Shown here piece after piece: positions 24,700 to 36,627 of a stretch of DNA of 64,000 bases. The notes under the pieces were generated by a model. It was not told the origin of the DNA, did no database searches, and worked only from the letters and a program-made list of their open reading frames with translations. Positions within the stretch are counted from its first letter, which is position 1, and the number at the start of each line of letters is the position of its first letter. The stretch comes from Grifola frondosa (Eukaryota > Basidiomycota > Agaricomycetes > Polyporales > Grifolaceae): assembly GCA_001683735.1 (NCBI GenBank), contig LUGG01000003.1:62001-126000 (forward strand), in the 5' to 3' direction. Position numbers and translations under genes: made by a program.

Positions 24700-26256
24700 A
24701 GCGAGCCTCCGCGATAGCGAGGAATGCCAGTTTAGGGCGCTGCGTTAGGATATAGAGCAGGTAACGCAGCGCAAGAGAAACACGTCAGTAACGGAGCGGG
24801 TACAGGCCCGTCTCCATGAACAGAGGGAGAAGAGCACAACGGTTACTAAGCCCGAGGATGCGGCGAAGGTAGGTATGCTGCACCTGGATGAGCCCGCGCA
24901 GGGATGAGTTGTGGACGTCCGGAGTGACCTCACAGCCCGCCGTCAAATGTGGGTCCACTCGGGCAGTATACAGGAGACGGGCAGCCTCAACAGGCAGGGA
25001 ACCCACATAAGACTCCACCGACAGGGACACATTGGCCATACGACGCACGGAAACCTCCCTGTCCAGCAAATGCTGCTCGAAGATGAAGCCTTTGGTGGAT
25101 GTGAACGTAATTCCCACGTAGGTATAGCGAGGCACAACCATGAGAGAAGCCCCACCCACACGAAAGCGAGGCAGCGGCGAGGGAGAGGGCCGAAGACCAT
25201 ACACTGAGTCTTGAGGACATTGATGGTGACAAAGTTAACCCCACACCAGTGCACAAGCTGGTCGAGCTTCTCCTGCAGACCTCGGGCGGAGGTGGAGAAG
25301 AGCACCAGGTCATCCGCTTGCTCCAAATGAGAGACAGGCACACCAGATAGAATAATGTCATCCGGGTGAGAGCGCAGCGCGAAGTCAGACATAAACAGGT
25401 TCCATAGGACCGGCGAAGCAGGGTCCCCAATCAGAATCCCAGCGAGGGCCTGAAAGGCATCAGAGAAATCACCCCCACAGCGCACCACATATGTAAGCCT
25501 CGCATAGAGCATCCGCAGCCAGTCGATGAGTGGCCCGGAGACCCCCACCCTGCGAGCTTTACCCAGAGGGTGGCCTGGTCCACAGAAGGAAACACATTTG
25601 TGAAGTCTACAAAGGCCACATATAGGGACTTGCGCTCGCTGCGCGCCTTCTCAATTGCAGTGCGCAGAATGAACGCATTGTTGTTCGTGCGATGGCCCGC
25701 ACGGAAACCATTTTGGGACGGTGGAAGCTGCTCCTGTGCATCTGCCCACTCGCGTAGCCTATGGTCGATAAGCAGCGTGAGCATCTTGAGCAGGCAGCTT
25801 TCCAGCCCAATTGTGCGGTAGCCATTCAGATCCATGAGGTCCTTTCCCTTCTTCCCGACTCCTGTCAGGATAGCCACAAGCCATTCACTCGGCGCATCCA
25901 GGCGCGCAATGCATTCCTGGAAAAGGAGCACAAGATCCTCATTGGGGATGGCGAGGATGTCCTCATAAGCCAGACGGTCGGCTCCCCGAGCAGAGCCAAG
26001 GCACTGTGAACGTATGTGAGCCTTGACTTCCTCAATATCACCCAAGGAGAAGGGTCGGCTGAAGCAGCGGGCTGCAGTCTCATCCCTTGTGCGGGCCGGT
26101 GTCACGGCCGCCAGTAGCCGGGCAACACCCTGCGTAGTCACATCAAAGTGGGGAGGCGGAGATGCCGGCGGATTCATACGTGGCTCGAACACGTTCTTCA
26201 ACTGCTCTGCAGATACCTTCGGCGGGCGCACCTTGTCTGAGGTGGAGCGTCAATAA
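24700..26256 (-). mobile_element. LINE reverse transcriptase region, frame-slipped
   Basis: Reverse transcriptase of a non-LTR retrotransposon. On the minus strand: GYRTIGLESCLLKMLTLL, QNGFRAGHRTNNNAF, the first catalytic block FVDFTNVFPSVD near 25590, then GDPASPVLWNLFMSDFAL and the catalytic ADD in EQADDLVLFS near 25310, followed by NVLKTQCMVFG. The thumb region follows (YTYVGITFTSTKGFIF, VDPHLTAGCEV, QHTYLRRILGLSNR). At least two single-base slips (near 25550 and 25200) break the ORF. No endonuclease domain is seen upstream of 26256, so the copy is 5'-truncated, as is common for LINEs. The C-terminal end lies displaced at 22140-22690. Confidence 0.85.
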
Positions 26257-27190
26257 AACGGTTGTCAATTATTCTATGTGAAGAAAACTGCGGGCAGGTA
26301 AAGGGACACTGGCAAAAACTCTGGCCCTAGCTGTGGGAAACTCAGCCTCGTATGAGCTGATTAAGTAAGCCGCAAGCAAATACATCCTGCGCGAAACCTC
26401 ATTAAGTGCTTGTGCATTTTGCAAATGATAGTACTAGTGCTAATCATCTGCTTAAATCTATGAGCTACCTAGCCGCCGAGGGAAATATCACCATCTGGTT
26501 CCAGTTCCCTCGAGAAGTGGAAGATCTAGGAGAAGAGGCGAGCACCGAGAACGTAGAAACGACATGGATACAATGTCTTGTCCATGACAGGAAGAATGAG
26601 ATTCAGATTGTCATATACGATCAAAGGAGGAGCCTATATCCTTCAAAGTAGTATCCTGTTGAGGGGCCGCGCTCCCCTTCCGAGCAGGAAGCGGCTTGAA
26701 GATGCAACGTGAAGAGTGTTTCGAGGTGGACGCACAACAACCCGAACTCCCGCGTCTGTTTAACGCTGAATTGTATGCGCGAACAGATCCATTTGACACA
26801 GGCTCAGATGCTTCGAGGTCATGTCGGCCTACGAGGTCTTCCGGGTGTACGGCCGAAAGCGATTCCGGGACCTCCAGTCCCTTGAGCTTCATCTTGCCTA
26901 AGTTGACGACTGCGACCCCCAGGCGTCGAATAGCATCGATTGCGTGTGCGTACCGGAGATGAGACTGCTCAGTCTCCGGTCCAGTCTCAAAGATACGGGC
27001 GTTGATTTCCTTGATAACGTCCGCACTACACATGATCTGGCAGCCAACCCATTCACACGAGCTGTCGCCGGTTCACCATCTGCCCAAAGCGGTGAGTTGT
27101 GGGATCCGGGCCCCGGCAGGCTGACCGCAATGGATGCCCATGTGCACTGAGACCGCGCGCTACGACTCCGAGCTTGCTATTCAGGTCTTG
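26257..27190. other. Unassigned region with two uncharacterised ORFs
   Basis: An 81-codon plus ORF at 26406-26651 and a 140-codon minus ORF at 26611-27033 (containing EINARIFETGPETEQSHLR and AHAIDAIRRLGVAVVNLG) are the best candidates. The minus ORF looks protein-like and may be one exon of an unknown gene, but no family is recognised. Confidence 0.3.
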
Positions 27191-27194
27191 AAGG

Positions 27195-27575
27195 CATCTT
27201 CTCATCGTAGATGATCAATGGTTGATGTACTATTTCCTGTGACATCCGACCTGCGCGTGGCGTCGTCACTGCCTGGCTGCGGACAGTGTGAATCACTATG
27301 TATACTGCTTCGTCTCCACGGTTCATCACGCTGCGGCGGAAGTGCCGCCTTGCGAAGGGAGGCTCTTCTTAGGACTGGTGTTCGGAACAGATGTTTCAGG
27401 AAATAAGAACTTTATACTTCAATTTTGAGTCTGTTTCGGGACCCAGACTACGTCGGCTTGGTCATAAATAGCTTTGGGGCAATACCTCCTCCCTCGCGAA
27501 ATTTCCGCATCCATCCGCACCTGTACGCTTCTGTGAATATTGATCGGGGTGTGATGTTTCGAGATCCGTCGACCA
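27195..27575 (+). repeat. Dispersed repeat family B, copy 2
   Basis: Same-orientation counterpart of 18150-18600. It abuts the 3' end of the DUF2235 gene and probably replaced that gene's original end. Confidence 0.65.
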
Positions 27576-27584
27576 CGGCCCAAA

Positions 27585-29342
27585 TTAAGCTGTGTAATTG
27601 TCAGAAAATGCTGAATTGTAGGATTGAAGGGGACTACTAAAGTCTACTCTTGCGTCCTCGTCAGCTTCCTGCTCATGCTGCCAGACAGGTAACAATTCGA
27701 GAAGCCACCAAAGAGGCCTGATCTTCAGCTGGTCATAGATAGAGCATAGCGCGTCTTGACGATCCTCTTGTTCGTCGAGCCACATTCCATCGGCGGGCTC
27801 GTTTGTAGTCGTTAAATGCGAGTTATCGAGGCGTGACTGATGAGAGGGATCGAGCTCGATCCCAACGCCTCTAAGAAGCTCGGGGTGAAATAGGATACCA
27901 GTTTGCATCTTGAGGCACTCGCGGATCATCCAGCGGAGCGGAATGCGAGCAAGGTTGCGCGGCGTGTCATTCGGAACGAGCCTCCGCCGATGTCTATGTA
28001 GCATTAGCCAGCAGAAGAACGGGCTGTGATGAGATTTGCATACTGAGTGGCAACCAGCAAACCACACCTCCAGAACATCGGTAGGCTCACTATCATGCCC
28101 CTCGTTCGTCTCCTCCTTGTGGCTCTCGCCGTCCTTCACGTCGGACTCGAATGAACTGGGACGTATTTTGTCGAGGACGCTGCCAAGTACGGCGGATCGC
28201 TTGCTCTCGCCACAGCATGTGCCATAGGGACTCTCTTTGGTCGCCGCATGATAGAGATTCTCTTTGAATTTCACGCGGCGCTCATCGAGGGAGAGGGCGT
28301 GCCGGAAGGTCTTGATCGCACTGCAAGAAGCAGTGAAGGGTAATCGACGATTGGTGAATCCTACGGAGCGGACGGTTTCCCTGTTCCCAGGTAATTATAC
28401 ACATGATCGCATAACTTGGAGGCAGAAAACGTACCAGACGCCGATGAACTCGATCTGAACATCCATACAGAATGCTTTTTTGAATGCAGTTGACTGCTTC
28501 CAGCCGTCGTTACTGGTGGTGGTGTGTGTACATCTTGTATGCAAAGGGAATCTGCTGGTGGTTAGGGGGTAGGAGGCGAGGCCGCTGATCGGACGCGTAC
28601 CACACGCAGCTTTAGTTAATGTAGTATCGCAACGACGGACAAGTTCTGACCTTGTGAATCATTCCAGCGAGTGCGCGAGCTGTGTAGGCGCCGCGAGAGA
28701 ACCCAAACAAACAAATCTTATCGCCTGGTCTGTCTGTTACGATTATGTAACTTTCGCCGCTGAAATACCATCGAAGTACTTACAGTTTTGCATAAGAAAT
28801 TCATATCCGCCTAAGAATGAACACACGAACTAATCAGCATTTCGGCTCTATCAATCCGCAGCGTGAAGAGCGAGCGCTTACCCATGACATGAGCGTCTAG
28901 ATGGCTGGCAAACATACAATCGACAGTCTTCCTGAACTTGATGGTCATCGATGTGACTACCTCCGGGACAGTGTACGTTCCAATTCCTGCCTGTTTTCGG
29001 TTCCGGTCAGCAACCACATTTCTATTCCGTGAACGAGTAGAATAGCAAATATCGTGAGATAATGAGGATGCGGTCTCACCTGATAGTAGACCATTTGTCG
29101 AGGATCATCCTTCTTAAGCATACTGACGAGCTGGACTACATTCGAATTCTGAGGTCGCCAAGTTTTGATGAGCACAAATGAGGCTTCACAACACGGGCAA
29201 TACTCACATCGTCGTCAAATTCATTTCCAGTACCATCGAAGCAGAGAACAAGAGTTCTAGAGATAGCGAGCAACGAAGTGCAATGAGGCTGCGAGGAGGA
29301 TGTTCTTGTGGCTGACGAGTTCATTGAGGAATCTAAGGCCAT
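27585..29342 (-). CDS. DUF2235 (alpha/beta-hydrolase-like) protein
   Basis: Intracellular hydrolase-like protein; the family includes bacterial phospholipase effectors and many uncharacterised fungal members. Exon 1 (29342-29208) starts MALDSSMNSS and contains the hallmark RTLVLCFDGTGNEFDDD. An intron with GTGAGT donor follows, then NSNVVQLVSMLKKDD, a middle exon with SHLDAHVMG, and the nucleophile elbow ICLFGFSRGAYTARALAGM near 28700 (G-x-S-x-G). Later come the exon with FMDVQIEFIGVWDTV-like sequence and DVLEVWFAGCHS near 28060, and the end NDTPRNLARIPLRWMI. Around GCHS and DIGGGS the frame needs two extra single bases. The usual basic C-terminal tail is absent and the 3' flank is repeat family B, so the gene is probably 3'-truncated. 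Intron positions are approximate. Confidence 0.8.
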
Positions 29343-29649
29343 ATTGTGAGGGGAACCAACGATGAAATCCGAAGGATGTGAGAGGAACAAATTTTTAAAT
29401 ATGACGAAGTTACAGCAATGCAAGATGATCAGTCCAGATGTAGAATTGACATGGGATACTAACGTCCTGTGCAATAATCAACGATCTATGACGGAGAATC
29501 AAACACCCGGAGAACATCTTTATCTAGCTCGCACCAGAATAGAGCACCTTAGGATACTTAATTGTATCCCGGCCACCAAGGGCTTTCCCGAACGGGTGTA
29601 AAATGAGACGCGATAAACGCATCGAAAACAAACATTAATGACACGCTGA

Positions 29650-29900
29650 GTACTCACTTCAAGTTCTGCCATACATCACGCGCACGAAGCCCAAAGTCCC
29701 ACATCCTTGACTCGAGAGATCTAGCCGCCAGCCGTGGGCGCTGGGAAAGTTACCTCAGCGTCGTCGTCGCAACGAACGGCAGTGACGGTTGGGCAACAAT
29801 GCATGATGGTGCTTCAGATGCAGCCTGACAGTCAACCATCATAACACCGCCCACATAGCCACTAAGCGCCGCGGAGCTTAAACTGTACGATCGCGTCCAC
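29650..29900 (+). repeat. Direct repeat left of GH92 fragment
   Basis: Shares CACGAAGC-CAAAGTCCCACAT and CACTAAGCGCC with 30410-30560 in the same orientation. The two copies bracket the GH92 3' fragment. Confidence 0.5.
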
Positions 29901-29924
29901 AAGCCCCGCCCCAGCGCTGAGCGC

Positions 29925-30400
29925 GCCCCGCATGTGAATTCACGTTGTCGGACGCTCGACGACCGAGCCATTTGTAAACACTGCACGATCTTCATGCACG
30001 GCCAGTGTGCAGAAGAATAGAAGAGACCTCGACGAAGATGTGTCCGGCTGTTGCCATTTTCTGGATCTTTCTCAAACTTATTGACCTTCGTCGCTGTCCA
30101 ACTGGCAGGGTTGGAAAAAGATATCTGCGGGAAATACCGTCAAAAATCTCATTCTGCTGGTGCAGGATATAGGCCTGCCAAGTAGAATGCAATATAGCTT
30201 CCCATCGTGCCTATGATGATAGTGAGCAATACTTTGAATAAATCTGTGTGGCATTTTTTCACCGGAATGAGCTAGGAAGTAATAATCAGTACATTTTGAA
30301 ATGACAACTGAAACAGCATTCACACCATCATTTCCTGGTGAGCAATTGGCGAAGCTGTTAATACAGAGGAATGACTGTCTTCCCCATACAGATGCTGGCA
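29925..30400 (-). pseudogene. GH92 alpha-mannosidase 3' fragment
   Basis: The DNA parallels the last exons of the GH92 gene at 32.7-33.3 kb on the same strand. It contains the region of the last intron, the FVEVS exon (near 30030), the YFPQISF-like exon, and upstream the SPGNDG junction near 30340. The 6-nt micro-exon of the full copies is recognisable at 30263-30268 as ATTCCG, but its acceptor AG is displaced by three bases. Frame and splice signals are decayed and all upstream exons are missing. Confidence 0.7.
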
Positions 30401-30409
30401 TGCCAGCCT

Positions 30410-30570
30410 ATTCACGAAGCACAAAGTCCCACATGCTTGAACTAACCCGGAGACCTACTAGCCGTAGAATCCTTCTGCCGAGCGGTAGGAAACTTACACA
30501 GTCGACATCAAGCCATCGTGATACTGCCACTAAGCGCCACGGCACGGAGTTATCTCGGATCGCAACAAGC
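30410..30570 (+). repeat. Direct repeat right of GH92 fragment
   Basis: Counterpart of 29650-29900 (see there). Confidence 0.5.
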
Positions 30571-31040
30571 TAACAAGACCAAGCCAGCAAGTAAGCATTT
30601 AGTAAGTCGACTCCAAAGTTTCCGGACAGTCCCTCACGTCTGCCGTGTCCATAACAAAACTCCCGCGACTTTTTTCCATTGAATACCTATGGTGAACTGG
30701 CAAGATCCATCCACAGTCCAACAAAATTATTGTGCGTCCACAGTATACGTGAATGTCTAATGGTACCGACCAAGATACCCTCTCAGTGTCTGTCATAATT
30801 ATATCTCAAGTTTCCGGTGGCATATATCTGTGAGTCGATAATAATCTTAGTATATGCTTGCCCATTGTCTACCAGATGGGAGTGGGTCACCACTCTCTAC
30901 TTCGATTTGAGGTTACTCTCAGGAGGCCGGCAAGGATTCAAATGGCCAAGCCTTGTGAGAACATTTCCTCTAGATCCAGATAGTGCTAATTGATCATCTC
31001 CTCCAAGGTTTACATTTCTAGTAGAATCTCAACTCTCATT
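30571..31040. other. Intergenic, nothing recognised
   Basis: No ORF with a family signature, no repeat match seen within the window. Confidence 0.35.
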
Positions 31041-32060
31041 ACTATCATTTGCGAGTTCATCTTCCTCAACCGAAAGTTTGAAAAACACTGTGATGTGGGC
31101 TCGGTCTTTTTTCGTTAAACAGTAGTGCTAATAATGTCCTAGGCAATGATACATGTTATTCTGGTGAGCTGGTTTTCTACAGAACCCAACATCATGTGCA
31201 GTATATCTAAAACGATCTCCAGTTTTTTGGATACCTTGCAACTATTCTTTCATCCACCCTTATCGCCATTCGGATGTGCGTCGAATTACATTCACGACAT
31301 TCCATTTATCTCATACGATATCTGTAGCACCGGGATCTGGAACCGCAAGCGTCCAGTCATAATCTTCGCGGTATCTGTGATCCTTGCTGATATTGTAATG
31401 ATACTCTATGGTGTGTTGGGTTCGAGACTTTCAAAAACAATCATGTCTAATGGGCCTATTCAGCATTTATACGCGTGAGCACATATTTTTTTGATCAAAA
31501 TTGTTGTCGCACACTTGTTATCAATTGTAGGGTCGCGGAGCTGCATGGAATCCCGTGTTACAGGCATGCATAGAGATAGATACTATTAGGGTTCAAACAA
31601 GCGCTGTTGCCGTGTTTGTTTTGGATGTCCTGATGTTTGTTGTCATGATCATTGGGATCTGGATGATGAGAGTGTCCGGAAGCCTTTGGAGAGTTGTATA
31701 CCATCAGGTAACATCTGATACAATCCAATACCCTTTTGTATCTCTGACACTGTACCTTTTTCTTTCTTTTATAGGGCATCATATGGTTCCTTGTTGCTGT
31801 TATTGCATACACGCCGCTCGTCGTTAGTCATTTATACTCTCAACTATAACGCTCATCGTAATGTCTGCCATACAGGTCCTTATATCACTGAATCTCAATG
31901 GTAGGTTTTCGAACTGCTCAAGTCTTTGTATCAAGTGATAACTCTTCCTAGACGCCATAAACAGGGTATGAATCTAGCTAGTTCTGACCATGCGTCCTGA
32001 CTAACTCGTGTACTTTTAAAGCTATGGCAGACCCCATTTTGTATGTACTCTCGGCATTTC
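31041..32060 (+). pseudogene. Decayed multi-pass membrane protein gene, third copy
   Basis: Exon-like pieces match the membrane-protein family at 44-49 kb: GIWNRKRPVIIFAVSVILAD followed by IVMILYG, then VQTSAVAVFVLDVLMFVVMI, and GIIWFLVAVIAYTPLVV near 31770 followed by LISLNLN. The order is that of helices 3-6 in the intact copies. The N-terminal exon is not recognisable and the C-terminal exon is very short, so this is probably a relic in opposite orientation to the other two. Confidence 0.55.
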
Positions 32061-32716
32061 CTTATTACTGCGCTCACCCCGTATTGTTCTAGTTGTAGCT
32101 ATGTGCGCATAAAACACAACTTCCACTAAGCTCGGCTTAATCCTCACCTCCCAGGACAATATGTGCTGCACGCATGCACAGGGGTCTCTTCGAACACGCC
32201 AATTCGTATCCTAGGTATTCATCCGTTTTTTCCTTCACACCCTCATATTTACATGACTGCCACTTTCCAGTACAGAGGAGGTTAGTCAAATCAAATTTAA
32301 CTACAGTGCCGTGTCGGTATTGGAGCCAGAAACCATGTCCATCAATAGTACTGCAGACACCGCCACGACAACGGCGCAGACGTGAGTACATCGTTCACGG
32401 CGGAATATCGTCGGACTGAATGCTACGTAGCCCGCACATAGCAGAGGACAACAATACGAGGGTATTTATTCCTACTTCCGACGTCTGAAGCTAGCCGTGT
32501 TGTTTTTACGTCGTTCCGGAGTGTTTCAGTCCTATTTCGGACTAGCACGGCCAACATTTGTGTGGTGCAGCTTCATAGGAATGCTCAGACTTGCATGACT
32601 TCGACATATGCCATGAAATACATCTTTTTTGACCTATGAATACCCCCCCCCCTCAATACAGCGCAGCCAGGTCATATCCTAACAGGCAGACAGGTTCACC
32701 GTTTCCCTATCGTCTA
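32061..32716. other. Intergenic with poly-C run
   Basis: Contains a run of nine C at about 32643-32651. No gene recognised. It borders the 3' end of GH92-1. Confidence 0.35.
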
Positions 32717-35700
32717 TCATTCATATCCTCCTGTCGATAGGGAGGGAGGTAAGGCATTCGAGCCCGCCCCGCATGTGACGTTCACGTTGTCGGACACTTG
32801 CAGCTCGACGACCGAGCCATTTGTGAACACATCCCAGTCAAGGAAGCAATTAGATTTCCATGGCGTGCCATCAATCTTCACGCTCTGTGATTGACATTTC
32901 AACCACGGTCCGTATGTAGGAGAATAGAACAGGCTAACCTCAACAAAGACGTGGCCTCCCGTGCCATTTGCTGGATTTCCGTTAAACCCGTTGACCTTAA
33001 TCGTCGTCGTCGTCCCGAGAACAGGGTTCGTAAATGAGATTTGCGGGAAGTACGGAGAAGAAAGCAAGAACTGCCGCGTTGCCGGTAGGGGTAGAGACCT
33101 GCCAAGTAGAATGCAACGTAGCTTCCCATCGCACCTATGATGACAATGAGCGATACTTTGAATATACATGTGTGATATATTCTCACCAGAATCTAGAAAG
33201 TGCTAGTCAGCATGATTTTGAAATCAATAACCCAAACGGTATGCATACCATCGTTTCCAGGTAAGCCATTGGTAGAGGTATTGAAGAATTCTGCAATGAC
33301 TTCTCTAGACCTCTGTGTGCTAAGACCGGGGCGGTTCGCGTAGTGATACATGAAGGGAATCTGTTGCGATGGCTCATCAGTCGAATCGAAGTAGTCCTAT
33401 AAATGCGTTGCAAATGAGTTCGTATGACCTGCGGTCCAGCGAAGGATAGACTGACCTCGTCAAAGATAAAATTGAGTCTAGATATGAACTTCTCCGGCCC
33501 GCCTTGAAGTTCAACCAATTTCGCGGTATCTTGCGGAACATACTATGTAACATTGCAGTCAGCATCTCGGCATACCGTAGGATATGTATGATACCTGGGA
33601 GTACTACAATCTTATCAATGCGACTTCGAAGATACTGGTGTGTAGTGGGAAACTTACGACGATCGGAGAACTCTCATAAAATCCGTCCTTATTCGCCGCG
33701 TTCAGGAAACAGGTGGCTTGTTCCGGATCATGGACGCTACAGTGCCGTGGATCCGTGAAATTAAAAGTACCGTTCGCTAGTCGAGGCTGAAGAGTGACAT
33801 CGAGGAAAATAGCGTCAATTAGGACGCATATGAACGAAGATCGTCATACCTGCATCATTCCAACGATGTTGCTCCCCGGTACCGTAGTATTCGGATTCCA
33901 CACGTTTGCAAAGTTTCCAGCACGTTGCGCATACTGATGAGGGTATGGATCATGTCAGAGTGGAACAGAACCCTTAGATTGATGTTGCACCTTTGCGCCG
34001 TCGGCCGTGTTTCCGAGAATTTTCGCAACTTGTGAGACCGCAAAGTCGTCAAATGCGTACTGTTGATAATCATCAGACACGACAACTGAATGCGCATATG
34101 AGATTAACCTCCAAAGTCCGCGACACTTGCTTCGTGTTCGTCCCACTCTTCTCCCATACGTCCTGTGGAATATATCCTAAAGAAAGAAAACATGAACGAT
34201 CAAATGACACATAACGCTGTTGCAGATGAATACCAAGAGATATCCAAATATTGGCTTGACGACCTTGCAAGTCCCAATTGGGCGATTGAAATTCTGCATC
34301 GGCAATTAATGCTTGGTAGAGTGCCGTTGCAGACACATTCAACGCATCAACATGATCATGGAACCTAATACATACTACTCGGAAAGCAACTCAAGAGAGG
34401 ATGAAATTTGGACCATACTTGACGAAGAATTCCCCGAGGATTGGATCGCCATCTATTAGAGAAATCACAACTCAGGGACTTGCGTGGGAGTGCATGTCAA
34501 AGGGGTCAGACTCACTACTTCCACCTTGGATGAATTGTTTTGCGGTAGCTCCCCTACATTCGGGCAGCCACCCTACATCCCATGTCGTACGTAAGGATCA
34601 AGTAATGTTACACGCTCTTTGTCTAATTAGATTACATACCTTCGTGTTGTTGGATATTAATCATGCCTCTCACGATCTGCGCGAACCTAGCCGGATCATG
34701 CAACGACATCAGGGAGTAAAGGGTCCTGTATGTGTCCCACTTGAGTGATTATCAGCTGAAGTTGGTGGCAACGCGATATTCGTACTGACGTTACAATAGA
34801 ACGAGTCGTAGTACGGCTCCGTAGAGTTCCACAGAGGATTCTCGCCAGTATCTGTTCATTAGGAAAAGGCATCAGAAATCGCACAAGGGAACAGTGAGAT
34901 AGCCCTAGACAACTCACAATCTGCCGGAGATATATGGGTTCGATATAGAGAACTATAGAATAGGTCGACAATCTCGCTATCAACACCACCGGTTTCAACC
35001 TGCACGCGTCCCAGTAATTCGTTCCATTCTGCTCTGGCATCTGAACGAACACGATCGAAGTCAAAATCGCCAATCTCGTCTTCTGCATTGGAACAGGCCT
35101 GAGTGGTTGAAATGAACGAAACCCCGACGCGCGCTAAAATCGCAGTGGGACCTAAAAAGCGTACGAAGTTCGCATTTTCCTGGGGAAATAAAACAGCAAT
35201 AGGTACATACCTTCCGAATTGGGTGTGAATGTGAAAAGAGCACCCAATTCATCGATGAATCCTTGAAGTCAGATAATCAGTATACTGTGAAGGTAAAGCA
35301 AAGAGCTCCAACAAACCAAAGTACAATTGAGTAATATCAACGCTTTGCTTCACAGGGAAATCACCGAGCCAGGCGCCATATTCGGTTGGTGAATTCTGAG
35401 GGAATAAAGGTCGTTTCTGAGCCAGGCAGGAGTGAGGTATGACTGAAAGTGTTCACCAATTGGAAGCCATCGCCTTTGAAATCTACACACACATACGCCC
35501 GGTATCGACCCGGACCAAAGGAAGCTGCAAACGATGCTCCGCCTGAAGACACATTAGTAACTATGTTATAGATTAAAATAACTATCCTGCCTATGACACG
35601 CGCAGAACTTGAGTCTAGTTCCATGATAGGATCTGTACTGCTCCGTTGACCATCATTTGTGATGTCGACGACTAGTCTAGGCCTAGTCGAATGCCGTGGA

Positions 35701-36627
35701 AAGGTATAGCTTGAATGACACAAACGTGAATGTGGATGCTATTGCAGACACGTCATCGAGTAGTGCAAGCATACCGATGAAGTGCCGCTCGACGAGTGGC
35801 AGTGAGTTCAACGCGGACTCCAGTAGACTAGGTATCAATAGTGCGTTGCACAATACCATCCTATTTATCAATTTTGCACGATCAATGGGTCTAACAAATC
35901 TTACGAGATTTGTCGAGAAGTATCCGGGTTCGGCGGCATCGTCCGGGGATCCTTAACGATGACTAGGTTTCATACATCGAACGTTTGCAAATTGTGCAGA
36001 ACTTACCATCCGGGAGAACCTTCCTCAAGACCTTCCTACTGGCAATAGAAGTCGGGCATTCTTCAAATGTATTGCCGTCTCCACAAGATGCGAATGACCA
36101 TAATTTGAAGAGCGAAAGAGGGACCGCCTGAACAGCACCAACGTTGAAGATATATGGAAATCGCAAGGGATGGGAAGACCGCTTACACCGCCGGTACCAT
36201 CATCATGCAACTGCGAGAATCCAGTAGCATTGTAAATTGGGTTGGCGTCATATCCCGCATGCTAATATTTTACTCCGGATTGAGTGGTATGCCGCACCTG
36301 AAGGGTCAGAACGCTTACATTCCCCGGGGAGTCCGTATCCATGCCAACTTTCACCATCCCATGAGGAAGGGTTGCTCCTGTTATAACGTGTCATATTCAA
36401 GCAAAACTGCAATAGACCTTGCTAGCCGTACCTGGAAAAGTATGTCCTCCATTCGTGGTCCCGACAAATAGATTAACGTGACTGACCGGATCGGAGATGG
36501 GCGCAGAAGACGGAGATGAGGTTGCAGCAGTTTGTGAGGAAGCAGACGCTCGAGGATGGATGGCGAAAACGTCCCAACAACATGCTAGGGCTACAAAGAG
36601 CGCACTCTCGGGAAAGAAAAGGCGCAT
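32717..36627 (-). CDS. GH92 alpha-mannosidase, copy 1 (multi-exon)
   Basis: Secreted exo-acting alpha-1,2-mannosidase of glycoside hydrolase family 92, which trims mannose from fungal or plant N- and O-glycans. Start at 36627 (MRLFFPESALFVALACCW, signal peptide), then DPVSHVNLFVGTTNGGHTFP, ATLPHGMVKVGMDTDSP, HAGYDANPIYNATGFSQLHD followed by DGTGG, VPLSLFKLWSFASCGDG, GASFAASFGPGRYRAYVCVD, and near the end GLPGND plus the micro-exon at 33187-33192 leading into MGSYVAFYLAGLYP. The last exon ends NVTCGAGSNALPPSLSTGGY with a stop at 32717. Around 33095 the frame slips by one base in a run of C between LYP and LPATRQ. In addition the DFAPHK piece present in copy 2 is not readable here near 35860. 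The copy may therefore be damaged. About 20 exons. Confidence 0.85.
33187..33192 (-). other. 6-nt micro-exon (ATTCTG) of GH92 copy 1
   Basis: On the minus strand, CTTTCTAG precedes ATTCTG and GTGAGA follows: the same six bases and junction as in copy 2, in a diverged intron context. Confidence 0.75.

Noticed and set aside
29139..29474. Upstream start for the DUF2235 gene at 29474
   Set aside because: The preceding 40 residues lack similarity and the ATG at 29342 gives a clean phase-0 first exon with the conserved CFDGTGNEFDDD end.
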